Assembly (NCBI GenBank): GCA_032622095.1
Contig: CP136065.1
Coordinates: 243,971,474-244,035,473, forward strand
Reading direction: 5' to 3'
From: Siphonodentalium dalli
Lineage: Eukaryota; Mollusca; Scaphopoda; Gadilida; Siphonodentaliidae
DNA: 64,000 bases
Shown here: positions 1 through 10,688 of the stretch, piece after piece
Layout: each line of letters starts with the position of its first letter
Numbering within the stretch: the stretch's first letter is position 1
Translations under genes and position numbers: made by a program
The notes under the pieces: generated by a model
The model's input: only the letters and a program-made list of their open reading frames with translations
Told to the model about the DNA's origin: nothing
Databases searched by the model: none

Positions 1-345
1 CACCGATGCGTGTGGTCAACTATTAATGTCCGCACCTGATCGGACAGCGTACTGCACCTACGACAAAATACCTGAACAAGTGTTGTAAAATCAATTGAGA
101 ATTTTCTGCTTGTCAAATTATCCCGAACAGCAGGTTACTATGCCTGGTTCACAAGCAGGAAAGACCAGTAAGCTACCTCTCCGCTACAGGTTTATGGATA
201 GACGATTATCTTATTTCGATAGGCTAAACCTTTTATATTGATCTGGTACAGTGCATTCTGGTCTAGTACCACAATTGATACCAGCTAGTAAATTATGCCC
301 GAGAGGTTGTTCTACAGATAGGTGTAATAAACTAGAAATACTCAC

Positions 346-661
346 GTTCACACAGCTCATTATCAACGATTAGCACAACATCTGTTGGATAGACCCATTC
401 TTTGCAAATTAGCTCTCTATCACCAGTGTCACTGATGATCACTTCCAAATTTGGGATTACAGATTTGTAAATGTCTACGTATTTCACATCTTCCAATACC
501 AAGTATTTAGAAAAGCAAATGTTCGGAGTCTTTGGTGTGAATATCTCGATGCTGATACATTTCGTGGTGTAGTCATCGGTTTCAAAACAGTTGGGGTGAA
601 ACCCCGAAATACAATTTATAACAACAAGCATTGTAAGCAGTGTAAAGAATTCAAGCTGCAT
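346..661 (-). CDS. First exon of a small secreted protein (host-type gene)
   Basis: The exon starts at the ATG at 661 and encodes about 105 residues. A hydrophobic signal peptide (MQLEFFTLLTMLVVINCISG) is followed by a Cys-containing, beta-rich stretch. An open upstream extension has no signal-like features, so I prefer this start. The frame runs to a good splice donor (GTGAGT at 340-345) and stops soon after, so further exons should lie to the left of the window. The layout (signal peptide, paired cysteines, a V-x-E-D block, then a late Cys pair) resembles the exon at 44867-45211. That suggests a paralogous family. I do not recognise the family and assign no function. Confidence 0.55.
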
Positions 662-739
662 TTTGTCGTTGAAATATTTGGAAAGAAATCGAGGACAGCG
701 CATGCGCAGAGACACTAGATTACCTATCCCACGATGCAT

Positions 740-1885
740 CAGTCCTAAAACCTTTCATTTTACAAAGCGATAAGAACTTTTTTATACGATAATAAATATC
801 TATCAAATCTCGCATAATAATAGAACTAGCCATTATGAAAGAATGGGTGGAAAACAGTATTGTTTTAAATATAGATTTATGAGATGAGCGAAGATTAAAA
901 ATATACATCGAAATTAGGTAATTGTGAAAATATTAAGGGGAGTAACTCAATTGTTTTTCAGAAACTGTACGCTCGAATACTTTGTTATCGATTCTTAGTT
1001 GGCTAGATCGATAAATATTTCGGAAAATTATGTTGATTATGCTTTATACATTAAAACTAACAAATCTTAATTATAGTTATATATTCTCTGTCGAAACACG
1101 ATCACTTATTAGGTGACATTAGTATATCGTGTTCAGGGACGTAGATAGGGGGGGGCTTCAGTTTAACTCGAGATTTGCACAATTAAATTCGCCCTAGACC
1201 TCAATGCTTGGGGGGGGGATTTCACAAGGTTGACACCCTCCGAACGGAAACCCTCTAGCCACGTCCCTATCCCCAATAGCGTTGTTCAACGTGTATACAC
1301 GATCATTAAAGTCCACACCTGCGACAACACACCTGAAGTTATTTAGTAATTTCGAATGATACTTTTCAACCTGACAAACTTGATATCTAATCCAGTTCTG
1401 ATTTCTAGCACGAGAGCTCAGTATGCTACATGATCGTTGATATACTACGGTCAACTACATACCACACTTATTACGGGTTGTTTAACGCGAGAAAGTTTTG
1501 AAATCATAACATCAACACCAGTGTAAAGTCTTGAAAAATTTCCAACCGATAAATATTCCAATGATAATGTTGACGAAATATATGGTAATATTGTTTTTTT
1601 TATAATTGACTAACATTGTTTTGACTGATCACGAGGGAGGGATTGAAAATCAAAACTATAATAACTTTTGTTTGTATGAAATTCTCGAATATTGTACATT
1701 TTCAACCAAGTTGAGGAACTAATTGGAGATCTATTTACGATTATAGGGTTAACATAAAATACACTCTAAATTTCACCATTGTTTTATTTTTTAGGATCTC
1801 TCCAAAGAATTCCAAAATTTTGGAAAAAGACCGGCTGGACCGTCTTCACCGGATATTGAAGAGGTATGTTTTTTTAATTGTTTAT
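740..1885. other. No gene recognised
   Basis: AT-rich intergenic DNA with two homopolymeric G runs near 1149-1156 and 1211-1219. Short open frames here lack coding character. I see no RNA gene or repeat with clear borders. Confidence 0.5.
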
Positions 1886-2655
1886 TAGCCCGTCAGATAG
1901 ATCAGCTTCGGCTGAATCTAACGCCGTAATTCTTATTCCCATTCGACGTTCGTAACGCGAGCTACAGCGATTTGAAATTTCTTAAAGTGATATTTCGCAT
2001 TTATAAAATTTGTAATTTTTTATAATATTTTTTTTATTAATCCATGAGATAGATCAGCTTCGGCTGAATCTAACGTCGCAATTCTTATTCCGATCCGACA
2101 TTCGTAACCCGAGCTATAGTGATTTGAAATTTATTAAAGTGACATCTCGCATTTATAAAATTTGTAATTTTTTATAATATTTTTTTTATTAATCCATGAG
2201 ATAGATCAGCTTCGGCTGAATCTAACACCGCAATTCTTATTCCGATCCGACGTTCGTAACGCGAGCTATATTGATTTGAAATTTCTTAAAGTGACATCTC
2301 GCAGTTATAAAAAAGTTTTATTAGCCCGTCAGATAGATCAGCTTCGGCTGAATCTAACGCCGCAATTCTTATTCCCATCCTACGTTCGTAACGCGAGCTA
2401 CAGCGATTTGAAATTTCTTAAAGTGATATTTCGCATTTATAAAATTTGTAATTTTTATCATATTTGTTTTATTAATCCGTGAGATAGATCAGTTTCGACT
2501 GAATCTAACGCCGCAATTCTTATTCCGATCCGACGTTCGTAACGCGAGCTATATTGAATTGAAATTTCTTAAAGTGATATTTCACATTTATAAAATTTGT
2601 AATTTTTTATAATATTGTTTTTATTAATCCATGAGATAGATCAGCTTCGGCTTCA
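1886..2655. repeat. ~150 bp tandem repeat, about five copies
   Basis: Units begin near 1886, 2040, 2195, 2322 and 2476, with a short sixth start at 2632. Each carries the core AGATAGATCAGCTTCGGCTG, then an ACGTTCGTAACGCGAGCTA block and an AT-rich tail. Copies differ by scattered substitutions and by deletion of the AT-rich tail in the third unit. The array ends directly inside an integrase coding sequence at about 2651, so it marks a recombination or insertion boundary. Confidence 0.85.
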
Positions 2656-3115
2656 AATAGTTATCTAGTTTCTGATTTTTGAACTCACCCCCTTTATCAG
2701 TTCGAATAGTCTTAGGACGTCTCACAGTATTTTCCATTATACTCTTTATTGCTTCTAAGACGGATTTTGCATTCTTGAATTTAATAGGTTCACAAAATAG
2801 GTATTTAGAGAATACATCTATAACAACAAGCAAATATTGATTACCTTCATTATATTGAGATAGATTTTGCATCGATAATAGGTCCATGTCCCGCATATCG
2901 TCGATTCCTGAGGTAATCATTCTGATTCGACGACATTTTCTCCTGACATGCGTGTGTAAACTATGCGTGTCTTGATTGTTCAACCACTGTTGTAAATTCT
3001 TCTTAGAAATTTTCACAGAATCGGTGTGTTGTAAAACTTTGTAAAGTTTTGTAGATCCACTGTAAGAAGCAGGATTGGATACATTATAATATTGTTCTTT
3101 GATTTGATTCTCCAT
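2650..3115 (-). pseudogene. Truncated Polinton-type integrase (family 3 remnant)
   Basis: About 155 residues of a DDE integrase read from the ATG at 3115. The N-terminal region (YYNVSNPASYSGSTKLYKVL) matches the start of the integrases at 37828-38889 and 51435-52548. It is followed by the core beta strand QYLLVVIDVFSKYLF and the second catalytic Asp in RTDKGGEF. The frame is cut just after NYLK by the tandem repeat at 2651. The catalytic Glu and the C-terminal domain are therefore missing and it cannot be active. It lies 6 bp downstream of the Cys/His protein at 3122-3499, as in a compact Polinton gene cluster. Confidence 0.85.
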
Positions 3116-3121
3116 ATTTAT

Positions 3122-3499
3122 TTATAGTCCTCCTCCTTTAACAATATTAATAACCCGATTCTTCCAGTTTGCATTGGGTGAGCTGTCGTGAATCCAGTCA
3201 ATATCCTGTATTAAATGGTTGAAGATGATATCGAATTCCTCACTCTGATATCCTCGGGTGTGTCTAAAGTCCTTGATTAAAGATTGTAGGTCAAGCTCTT
3301 GGAATATCTCCTCAAAATAAATTTCTATTTTTTCTTCATAAGAAGTCATAAGACATAAATCATGATCTATTTGACTAGATCTATGATTTTGACATCCGTA
3401 ACAATCAGTCTCTGACTTGCAGAGTATATCCACACATATGTCATCAGCGTGGTATTCGAAAAGTTCGTCTAACAGCTGTATATAGGAAACAGAGGTCAT
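3122..3499 (-). CDS. Small Polinton protein with CYGC/SQxDHDxC motif
   Basis: Open frame of 125 residues. The centre carries DCYGCQNHRSSQIDHDLC, a Cys/His arrangement that could bind zinc. The same signature is seen in the C-terminal part of the element-2 PC4 protein (48230-48970) and in the fragment at 17091-17471. The rest is acidic, helical-looking sequence with FEEIFQELDLQSLIKDFR-type amphipathic segments, and it ends near an IVKGGGL tail. It sits 2 bp from the PC4-like ORF (3502-3720) and 6 bp from the integrase, so the three were probably co-expressed. The molecular function is unknown to me. Confidence 0.6.
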   Translation of the reverse strand: MTSVSYIQLLDELFEYHADDICVDILCKSETDCYGCQNHRSSQIDHDLCLMTSYEEKIEIYFEEIFQELDLQSLIKDFRHTRGYQSEEFDIIFNHLIQDIDWIHDSSPNANWKNRVINIVKGGGL

Positions 3500-3501
3500 T
3501 T

Positions 3502-3720
3502 CTATTTATTATTGAGGATTGCGTGAATATATGAGACAGAAATTTTCATGTCACATAGTAATTCCCATATTTTCAAATCGAATGATCCTCTTCTTATGAA
3601 TATATTCTTTCTATTTTTTTTAACTATAACACTAGTCATTTCATCAACATTAATATTGATTACATTCTCCTTTTCTGATGTGAGAAAGAATCCAGATTGA
3701 TCCAACTGTTTTTGTGTCAT
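3502..3720 (-). CDS. Short PC4-like protein (family 3)
   Basis: This 72-residue ORF has a short strand-rich region (NVININVDEMTSVIVKKNRK), then NIFIRRGSFDLKIWELLCDM. The second part recalls the end of the PC4/Sub1 single-stranded DNA-binding domain, where beta strands lead into a conserved Trp/Leu helix. Close relatives occur at 16847-17087 and 63460-63622, always first in the same gene order. PC4 assignment is by pattern only and is weaker than for the two tandem-PC4 proteins in this window. Its role may be transcription or replication of the element. Confidence 0.45.
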   Translation of the reverse strand: MTQKQLDQSGFFLTSEKENVININVDEMTSVIVKKNRKNIFIRRGSFDLKIWELLCDMKISVSYIHAILNNK

Positions 3721-4575
3721 TTTATGTCATTCAATTTATTTTCTTAACATTTATACCTTTCTTACAGGTTCTACATGTGACGTTGCCATGCTGCGTTTGG
3801 GGATTGGTTGAAATTGCCAGTGACGTCACTATAGTCTGTTTGACATTGGATTGACTCTACTTTATATATTCAATTAAATATTTTTCGTCTTTTATTTGAT
3901 TTATTTCATTATTTATCCCTCAGTTTATTGGTAATTTAACATATATTCTATTAATAGACACTCGATTCTACGTTTTAGTCTGATATTTATTCATTTAGTT
4001 GGAGTTATTTCTTTTGATTCCATTACATTATTGTAATGACTATTTCATTTAATAGTCAGTATTTTGATTGTTGTACTAGATCAATTGTTTTACGTAGTTG
4101 TTCTGATGCCTAGGAATATATGTAAGCACTAACAGTGCGTGTTTGATTTAGATTTTACCTATTGTTTCATAAATCAATATTTTGATACTTCAAAAGGGTT
4201 GAAATGTATACCTTAGATTCATTCAGGTTCACGAGTCTTTGTTTGTTTGTATGAATAACTTTGATACTTCAAAAGGGTGGAATGTATTGTTGTAAGTTTG
4301 ATACAGGTTCACGAGTTCACATGCTTTGTCTTTATATAACAATAGCTTTGATTTTCTAAGGAATATATTGTATTGTTATCCAGACACCTGTGGGGTATAA
4401 AGTTCATTCTTTTGTTTAGGAAAAGTAAAATGCTTTGTTCTCTTAAATCACATGCTAATTAAGAACAATGGTTTTCCGGGTGGAATATATTTAAGAACAA
4501 TAGGTTTTCCGGGTGGAATATAATTAAGAACAATAGGTTTCCGAGTGGAATGTATTGTTCCAGACTATCTCGTCT
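3721..4575. other. Non-coding region with short direct repeats
   Basis: No coding frame is convincing. Near 4187 and 4256 there are two copies of a block starting TTGATACTTCAAAAGGGT and ending in GGTTCACGAG. From 4462 to 4556 there are three copies of a unit containing AAGAACAAT and GGGTGGAATAT. This lies just downstream of the Gypsy pol remnant and could contain its 3' LTR, but I found no matching copy on the 5' side. Confidence 0.4.
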
Positions 4576-4580
4576 ACATA

Positions 4581-5330
4581 CTACTGACGAGGTAAGTCAT
4601 CAGGAGGAATTATGCACTTAGCAAATTCTTTTGGTTCAAATTTGTTAGAATTTATGGCTGTCACTTGATAAGCCTTATCACTGATCTCAGGAATGTCTTC
4701 ACCATCTGAGGAATCAGTATGAGTATGAGGATTTAACGGAGAAGGTGCAGGTGGACGAGAGAGCCAGTCTGCACAGAGATTCGAAGGACCTGGTATGTAT
4801 TCAATCTGGCAATTAGAGCCAGCAATATCCAGTGCCCAATTCTGAAGTTTCTTATTGGCACTAAGAGGGCCTTTAAGAAGATGTTCAAGAGGTTTGTGGT
4901 CAGTACGAATGGTAAACTGAGCATTTGATAAGTAATGATCAAACTTTCGAAGGGCATAGTGAATGGCGAAGCATTCCTTTTCAATTGTGGCCCAGCGGCG
5001 TTGAGTATCAATAAGTTTGTGTGAGAGGAAATAGATTGGTCTTTCCAATTCACCAGCGATGGTGGGATCAAGACTTGGGTCTTCATAAGATTGAGTAAGA
5101 CATGCCCCGATGCAATTGTCAGAGGCATCAGTATATAACCAATATGGTTTGTTGACGTCTGGGTATGCAAGATAAGATACTCCAGTTAGTTTTGATTTCA
5201 TGGTATCAAAGCTTCTTTGGCATTCATCAGTCCATTTGAACTTTGTATACTTTTTAGTGAGATTAATCAGAGGTGTAGCGATGGCGCTAAAACCAGGAAT
5301 GAAACGACGATAGTATGATGTCATTCCCAT
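4581..5330 (-). pseudogene. Gypsy RT thumb and RNase H fragment
   Basis: About 250 residues. The N-terminus has the Gypsy RT connection sequence YYRRFIPGFSAIATPL. The RNase H core follows, with the first catalytic Asp in LYTDASDNCIGACL, the Glu in ATIEKECFAIHYAL and the Asp in FTIRTDHKPLEHLL. It ends soon after a CADWLSRPP motif typical of the RNase H boundary. It is separated from the RT ORF by a frame change between 5330 and 5463, where coding similarity continues in another frame. The integrase normally encoded next is absent. Confidence 0.85.
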
Positions 5331-5462
5331 AAATGATAAACTCCTTTAACATTGGTAGGTGGTGGAACATCTCGAATGGCCTTGACTTTATCAAGGTCGG
5401 TTTGACACCATCTGAGTTAATAACAAAACCTAAGTACTTGGTCTCAGTTTGGAAAAACACTT

Positions 5463-7730
5463 TTACAATTTGAGTTTCAATTTATGTTGTCGAAGGCGAT
5501 CGAAGACAGTTTGAATGTCTTTACGATGTTGAGCCTCCGTCGACGAGAATATCAAAATATCGTCTATGTAGGCTAATGAGCGATCTTGTAGGCCTTCTAA
5601 GACGACGGACATTAGCTCTTGAAACAAACTTGGGGCGTTTGAAAGACCGAAACACATTACCTTGAAAGAATAGGTCCCTCTATGGCAAGTAAATGTAGAC
5701 TTTTCACGGGCATCTTCATCTAATAAGATTTGCCAGTAGCCTGACTTAAGATCAAGCGCTGTCAGGTATTTAGAGCCATTTAGAGAATTCAATATGTCAT
5801 CAATGACCGGGAGTGGCCATGTAATTGGTTTAGTAATAGCATTGAGCTTACGAAAGTCAACACAAAATCTTGATGAACCATCTTTCTTGCCCACAAGTAA
5901 GCAAGGAAAGGACCATGGTGATCTAGCAGGGGTAATGATATCTGATTCAAGCATATCATCAATTGCCTGGTCCATGATCTGCTTTTTAGCCAATGGAACA
6001 CGGTATGGTTGGCACTTTATGGGTGCATTACCTTGTGTATCTATTTTCATCTTTACTGTGTCAGTAAAGGTTAGGTCTGCATCAGTTGCAGCAAAGAGAC
6101 CTTCATTACTTTTAAGAAGATCTGTGATTATTTGTTTCTTATCTGAGGGCACATCAACCTCAGCATAATTAATTTTTGATGGCTTGGTGTCACGGGAAAA
6201 TGACTGAGTGGGTGACTGGGAGACTTCAGAAATCTGAGCTGTCTCCAGAGGTTCAACCTTGCCTAAGACACATCCCTTTCTAAGTTTATAGAACTTGTCA
6301 GTATCATTGACAATGTATACAGGGATGCTGCATAAAGAAGTAAGGTCATTAATTTTAATGACTGCATCACTTAAGTTCAAGCCGGGTTGTTCAGACAAGA
6401 ACCCATGATCCAGAGAACTAACTTGTAACAGGTTAGTGTCGAATAATCCACATCCTCCAACGATGTGAGCACAAGTTAAGAGACAACTCTGGGGCTTGAG
6501 AAGTGCTTCCTTCTTAAGTCTAACAAGGCTTGCAATTTCTAAGTCAGGTACCATTGGAACGATGCGATGACTAATCTTCAAACATTGTAAGTCGAAGAAT
6601 ATTCGCACACAGTTTTGAACCATCCAGTCAGTACCTAAGATTATATTGCAGGTCATATTTTCCACAATATAAAAATCATGTTTCATCTTTAACCCACTAA
6701 CTTTGAAAGGTAATTCAATTTGACCGATACATTTGAGTTCACTTCCTGTGACTGAAGTCAAATTATGCTTCCTTCTGTTAAGTTTGGGTCTATTTGTGAT
6801 TTGTTTATATAAACGGTTGCTAAGTATGGAGCACTGTGCTCCAGTATCACAAAGGGAACGAACACGCTGTTTGCCTATTTCAAGCAATATTGAGGATGGT
6901 ACAGGCGTACCTGTAACATTCACTTCTTTGGATGTTTCATTTTTGAATTTTTCAGAAGTTTTACCATTTTTATTTGATTTGGGGTTATGAGAGACTCCAC
7001 GACCATGTATGGTATGTTTCATTTGAGTATCTGTTTGCTTGCTTGCTTTAGTTAACTTTTTAACTTGGTTTAACCATTCTTTTCTATATCTAAGTTGATT
7101 TGCAACATCATTTGTTTTATGAGACTTTTCAACTAATTTAGTAGTTTTACTAGTCGGTTTATTGTGTTTTGTGTATCGTGCATTCGGTTTGGGTGATTTC
7201 ATTTTAAGTACATTGTATTTATCATTAGTCTCAACAAGTTTGAACTTGGAGTTGGAATTTTGATTTTTCATCAAATCCTTTGTTTTACGACGGTGTTGTG
7301 GCCTTGAAGGCATTGAACTATCAGGCACATGTATATTTGTATAGTCTGGAGGACAATAGTCTTGTTCCAGGACACTATACCTGTTGTTTGGATAAGAAAT
7401 TTGAAAATTGGGCTGATTTTTAAGTTTTTGAGTTTTATTACGATGTTCAGTCTTGTTTGAGTTCGTTTGACCTTGAGAATACGGAATTCGTTGTTTCGGA
7501 CTAAGATTTTTGTTTGGAAATTGATTTAGTCCATTTTTTGTGTTTTTCAATTTTGTGCCATTTTGTTGGCCATTTTGGTCGCCATCATACAGAAATTTTT
7601 GAATTTTTTGTTTTTGTGGATTTTTCGATTTCCCGTAATGTAATAAGTTACTGTAAGTTTGATTTGGTTGTTTATGAGTGTTTTTGTTCCTTAAAGGGGC
7701 ACTCAATAGGTGATTTTTGAAAACTCCCAT
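5463..7730 (-). CDS. pol: Gypsy Pol: aspartic protease and reverse transcriptase
   Basis: A 755-residue frame. The first 270 residues are Lys/Asn-rich linker. The retropepsin active site is SLCDTGAQCSIL, with a later ILGTDWM flap-side motif. RT follows: FCVDFRKLNAITKP, then ALDLKSGYWQI with the first catalytic Asp, FGLSNAPSLFQ, and the YIDDILIF box carrying the catalytic Asp pair. The frame ends in KLKL just after the RT palm, and the missing thumb and RNase H lie in the next ORF. The element is minus-strand, downstream of the gag pieces at 8333-9486. The long open frame suggests moderate age. Confidence 0.88.
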   Translation of the reverse strand: MGVFKNHLLSAPLRNKNTHKQPNQTYSNLLHYGKSKNPQKQKIQKFLYDGDQNGQQNGTKLKNTKNGLNQFPNKNLSPKQRIPYSQGQTNSNKTEHRNKTQKLKNQPNFQISYPNNRYSVLEQDYCPPDYTNIHVPDSSMPSRPQHRRKTKDLMKNQNSNSKFKLVETNDKYNVLKMKSPKPNARYTKHNKPTSKTTKLVEKSHKTNDVANQLRYRKEWLNQVKKLTKASKQTDTQMKHTIHGRGVSHNPKSNKNGKTSEKFKNETSKEVNVTGTPVPSSILLEIGKQRVRSLCDTGAQCSILSNRLYKQITNRPKLNRRKHNLTSVTGSELKCIGQIELPFKVSGLKMKHDFYIVENMTCNIILGTDWMVQNCVRIFFDLQCLKISHRIVPMVPDLEIASLVRLKKEALLKPQSCLLTCAHIVGGCGLFDTNLLQVSSLDHGFLSEQPGLNLSDAVIKINDLTSLCSIPVYIVNDTDKFYKLRKGCVLGKVEPLETAQISEVSQSPTQSFSRDTKPSKINYAEVDVPSDKKQIITDLLKSNEGLFAATDADLTFTDTVKMKIDTQGNAPIKCQPYRVPLAKKQIMDQAIDDMLESDIITPARSPWSFPCLLVGKKDGSSRFCVDFRKLNAITKPITWPLPVIDDILNSLNGSKYLTALDLKSGYWQILLDEDAREKSTFTCHRGTYSFKVMCFGLSNAPSLFQELMSVVLEGLQDRSLAYIDDILIFSSTEAQHRKDIQTVFDRLRQHKLKLKL

Positions 7731-8094
7731 TTTTAGAGTTTTGCTGTGCTTTTTCAGTTTTATTATCCCAAGGCGAGGCGAATCGCGGATTTATAGAGTG
7801 TCTCTCTCGATTCGCATGTATTTTATGCGGATTATTCAGTGATTGACCATGTTTATGGGAGTTAGACCCACTGTTGTCGAATTTTCGCGTTCGTGGATCC
7901 GCCCGTTTAGTGTCAATTGTATTTGGCATCTTGTGACCCATGACATAAGTATTCTTCACTTTATTTAACTTATTTGTGTTCTCCCATGATTTCTTGTTCG
8001 ATTTTACTCGATCAGCATATGACAATTCGGAATGCAAGTGATGGTGCACCGGTTTGACACGAAGGTCGGCGTTGAGTCGCGCGTTGTCAATCAT
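7672..8094 (-). pseudogene. Gypsy gag-pol linker fragment
   Basis: A 140-residue basic, Asn/His/Lys-rich frame between the zinc-knuckle part of gag and the protease-RT ORF. It overlaps the start of the RT ORF by 59 bp in another frame. It has no recognisable domain and fits the poorly conserved linker upstream of the protease. It is probably part of one ancestral gag-pol reading frame split by indels. Confidence 0.5.
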
Positions 8095-8332
8095 TTTTAC
8101 TGTGGGTCTGGCAGAGTGTATATGCTTTGTACTACCATGACCAGATATGTTTTTACAATGTGAATCGTAACGGTTGTCATACGTTCTAGTAAATCTGTGC
8201 GGTATTACATTCGTTGAGGGTAAATTTTTACGTGTTAAATTTGGATAGAGTGCTTTATTGGATACAGTTTTGTAAGGCTTGATTTATGTTTAATATGGTT
8301 AACCCGCACGCGCGCCTTGTCACGAACAGGTT

Positions 8333-9486
8333 CTACTCGTTTAAAGAGGGATTCGGTTTTCTGTTTTGCTGCTCGTCCAACTCGTTACGCATTCGGCGTT
8401 TAAAGTTTGTGTTCGTTGTCCCATAATCGTACAAGTGGTCCTTGTACCAACATTCACGAGTATCATGATATGTTAGCTTCCAACAGCTTCGACACAATTT
8501 GGTTGGCGGTTGAGGAGAGTTATTTATTGTGTGAACATGTGTATTTTGTCTTGGGCGAAGTCTACAAGCTTCATATTTGTGGCCCAATTTGTGACAGTAA
8601 TTACACTGCACTATTTTTGGTTTGACCCGATTTACATCCATCGGTTCTTGTCCCGATGGGTTTTCATTCGTCGGTGTGCGATTGAAACGCATTAAAAATC
8701 GTTTAAGGATATTAAATTCCTCCACAGCTACGAAAGCTGCCTGATCCAATGTTGTGGATCGTCTCTCAAGATTTTCATCTTGAGGTTTGTGTCATTTAAC
8801 CCGTCAGTGAAATACTGTACCAACTGACGTTGTATTGCAGGGATGGATAATTCTTCATACTCGAAAGCATCCACTGCTAATTGGCGAACTGCTTCTACAT
8901 ATATATGTATATTTTCCCCTGCTTTTTGTTTGAAGCTTCTTACTTTTGCAAGAGCCTGATGTTTGTCTGTTATTTCCGCGAATCTAATCGTTAGTTCGCG
9001 TTTTATTTGGTTCCACGTGACCCCTTGATTTTCGTGATGATATCGCGTGATAAATTCAGCTACAGGGCCGCCTGTACGCTGAAGTGCGACTAACCATCTT
9101 TCTTCTTCTGGTGTACCGAGTATATTACAATACCGGTCTATTTGTTTTTAAGAATTCCTTTAATTTCCGAGGTTGTCCCTCGTACCTTTCTACCATTGTA
9201 GATAAAGTCAACGCGCTTTGCGGGCGGTTTGCGTACGAATCGCATTGGTTTGTTGTCCCAGATTCAAATTGAATCCAGCAAATTGCTGCTGGATTCCTGC
9301 CAAGACGAGCCCGATTTGCTCGTTTTGTCTCAACAAATGTAAGGCGGCATTTAAGTCGCCTTGTTGCCCGGGTTGTGGTTGAGGATTTTGCGGTTGTTGT
9401 TGAACAGGTGCGTCCATATTTGCTTCGTCCGCGGGTAAGGGTACGTTCAAATTCGCACCTTGTATATCAACAACAATTTGAGCCAT
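8333..9486 (-). pseudogene. gag: Gypsy Gag with CCHC zinc knuckles, frameshifted
   Basis: Gag starts at the ATG at 9486 (MAQIVVDIQGANLNVP) with a Gln/Pro-rich N-terminus. It continues in shifted frames through about 9120-8760, where capsid-like text such as RYHHENQGVTWNQIKREL and QKAGENIHIYVEAV can be read. It ends in the ORF 8333-8749. That part carries a CCHC knuckle (CNYCHKLGHKYEAC) and a second knuckle-like CRSCWKLTYHDTREC. At least two frameshifts break it. The knuckles would bind the element's RNA in the particle. Confidence 0.8.
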
Positions 9487-9500
9487 TATTTTAAATATCT

Positions 9501-9812
9501 TTAACTCGTTTTAAACGGATACTTTATACACCGACCACTTTCAAACGTGTGACAAATGTTGTTATTTTTAATCCACACGGAGAATTCTATGACGTGGACC
9601 CAGTCTCTAAATAGTATACATTTTCGAATTATTTTAATTTCGGAGACGGTCCCGTACCGTGTATTTTCTAATTGATATATTTGTGGTTTTAAAATGGCGC
9701 AATATTCATCATACGTTACCTCTTCCAATTCAAAACAGTCCGGCAGAAAATCATCATAATTTTCGTCAGGCCAGGACGGAACGGTTTTTAATGCTGCATG
9801 AATTTTAGCCAA
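9501..9812 (-). CDS. Small ORF upstream of the Gypsy gag
   Basis: A 103-residue frame ending 15 bp upstream of the gag start on the same strand. It begins MAKIHAALKTVPSWPDENYD and has acidic and aromatic residues but no domain that I recognise. It could be a leader ORF of the retrotransposon or an N-terminal Gag part with lost continuity. Evidence for translation is only the open frame and its position. Confidence 0.35.
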   Translation of the reverse strand: MAKIHAALKTVPSWPDENYDDFLPDCFELEEVTYDEYCAILKPQIYQLENTRYGTVSEIKIIRKCILFRDWVHVIEFSVWIKNNNICHTFESGRCIKYPFKTS

Positions 9813-9829
9813 TAAATCTGGTTTTAATT

Positions 9830-10685
9830 CGTCTTGAATTCGGGAAGCCAGGATGTTAGATTTTGAATTTTAGAACCCATGGTGTCAGAAATTCGTTTTT
9901 ATGAGCCATGGTGTTTTAGAAAAGGTGGGCTAGAAAACGTCAGATTCTAGGGTCTTAGGTGTACTCACCTATCTTCATCCTTGAAATTGTCGTCTTGTTG
10001 GATCTTGATCACGGCAACCAGTTGATCTCTATGTGGCAGAACCCTGTACGTTGGAGATACGACGTTCCGACCGGACTTCACGTTGTGTACTTTTTTGGTG
10101 ACGACAACTCATGGAACCGTAGATATCTGTTATCTCTAGAGCTTAACTTCGCTTCTCAAGATAGGTCAGCTGATGCTAGCATTCTCAGGCTCTTCTGGAT
10201 CAGTAAGTCATTCCCAGGGCGGTACTCATAGGAGGACTCAGCCAACTGAACACTGATGGGTAAAACCTCAGTGCTTATATGTAAAAGTGGTAACCTACTT
10301 TTCAAAATCATGTGACGATGTTACTGGCCAGGCTTGACAACTAGTTGTCAACGGCTCGTCACTAAAGTTAGCTTTAGTATAGCTTTCGTATATCATGACC
10401 AGTGCAGTGTACCAAAACAACTAATAACTTTTAGACCTCTGCACTGGTTCGACTGAGAACTAGCTAGAATCAGCATCGCGTGATCTCGTCATCATGCTGA
10501 GGACGGCTGTCCGACTAACAATCCCACTCCTGTTATTCATGCATCGTAATAGTTGGAACTGATGCAATAGTTTACAGGGGCGTGATCAGGCAGGGGCGCA
10601 CATCGTTCTGTTACAATAAGTTCAATTTGCTTCTCTGTAGTCACATTTGTAATAAAATTGTATTAGCTTTTTTTTTAGCTCAATG
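9830..10685. other. Non-coding, possible Gypsy 5' end
   Basis: No gene is seen. On the minus strand this lies just upstream of gag and should hold the 5' LTR and primer binding site. I could not match it to the 3' side, so the LTR is not called. Plus-strand open frames at 9959-10231 look non-coding. Confidence 0.35.
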
Positions 10686-10688
10686 AGG

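Larger units (their letters stand above)
4581..9486 (-). mobile_element. Degenerate Ty3/Gypsy retrotransposon (gag-protease-RT-RNase H)
   Basis: Reading on the minus strand, the order is gag with zinc knuckles, aspartic protease, reverse transcriptase and RNase H, which is the Ty3/Gypsy arrangement. Several frameshifts separate the pieces. No integrase domain follows RNase H before non-coding DNA begins at about 4580. No clear LTR pair could be matched by eye. The copy therefore looks internally deleted and inactive. Confidence 0.85.

Noticed and set aside
3721-10685. LTR pair around the Gypsy element
   Set aside because: I compared the flanks by eye and found no shared several-hundred-bp sequence; only short repeats on the 3' side.
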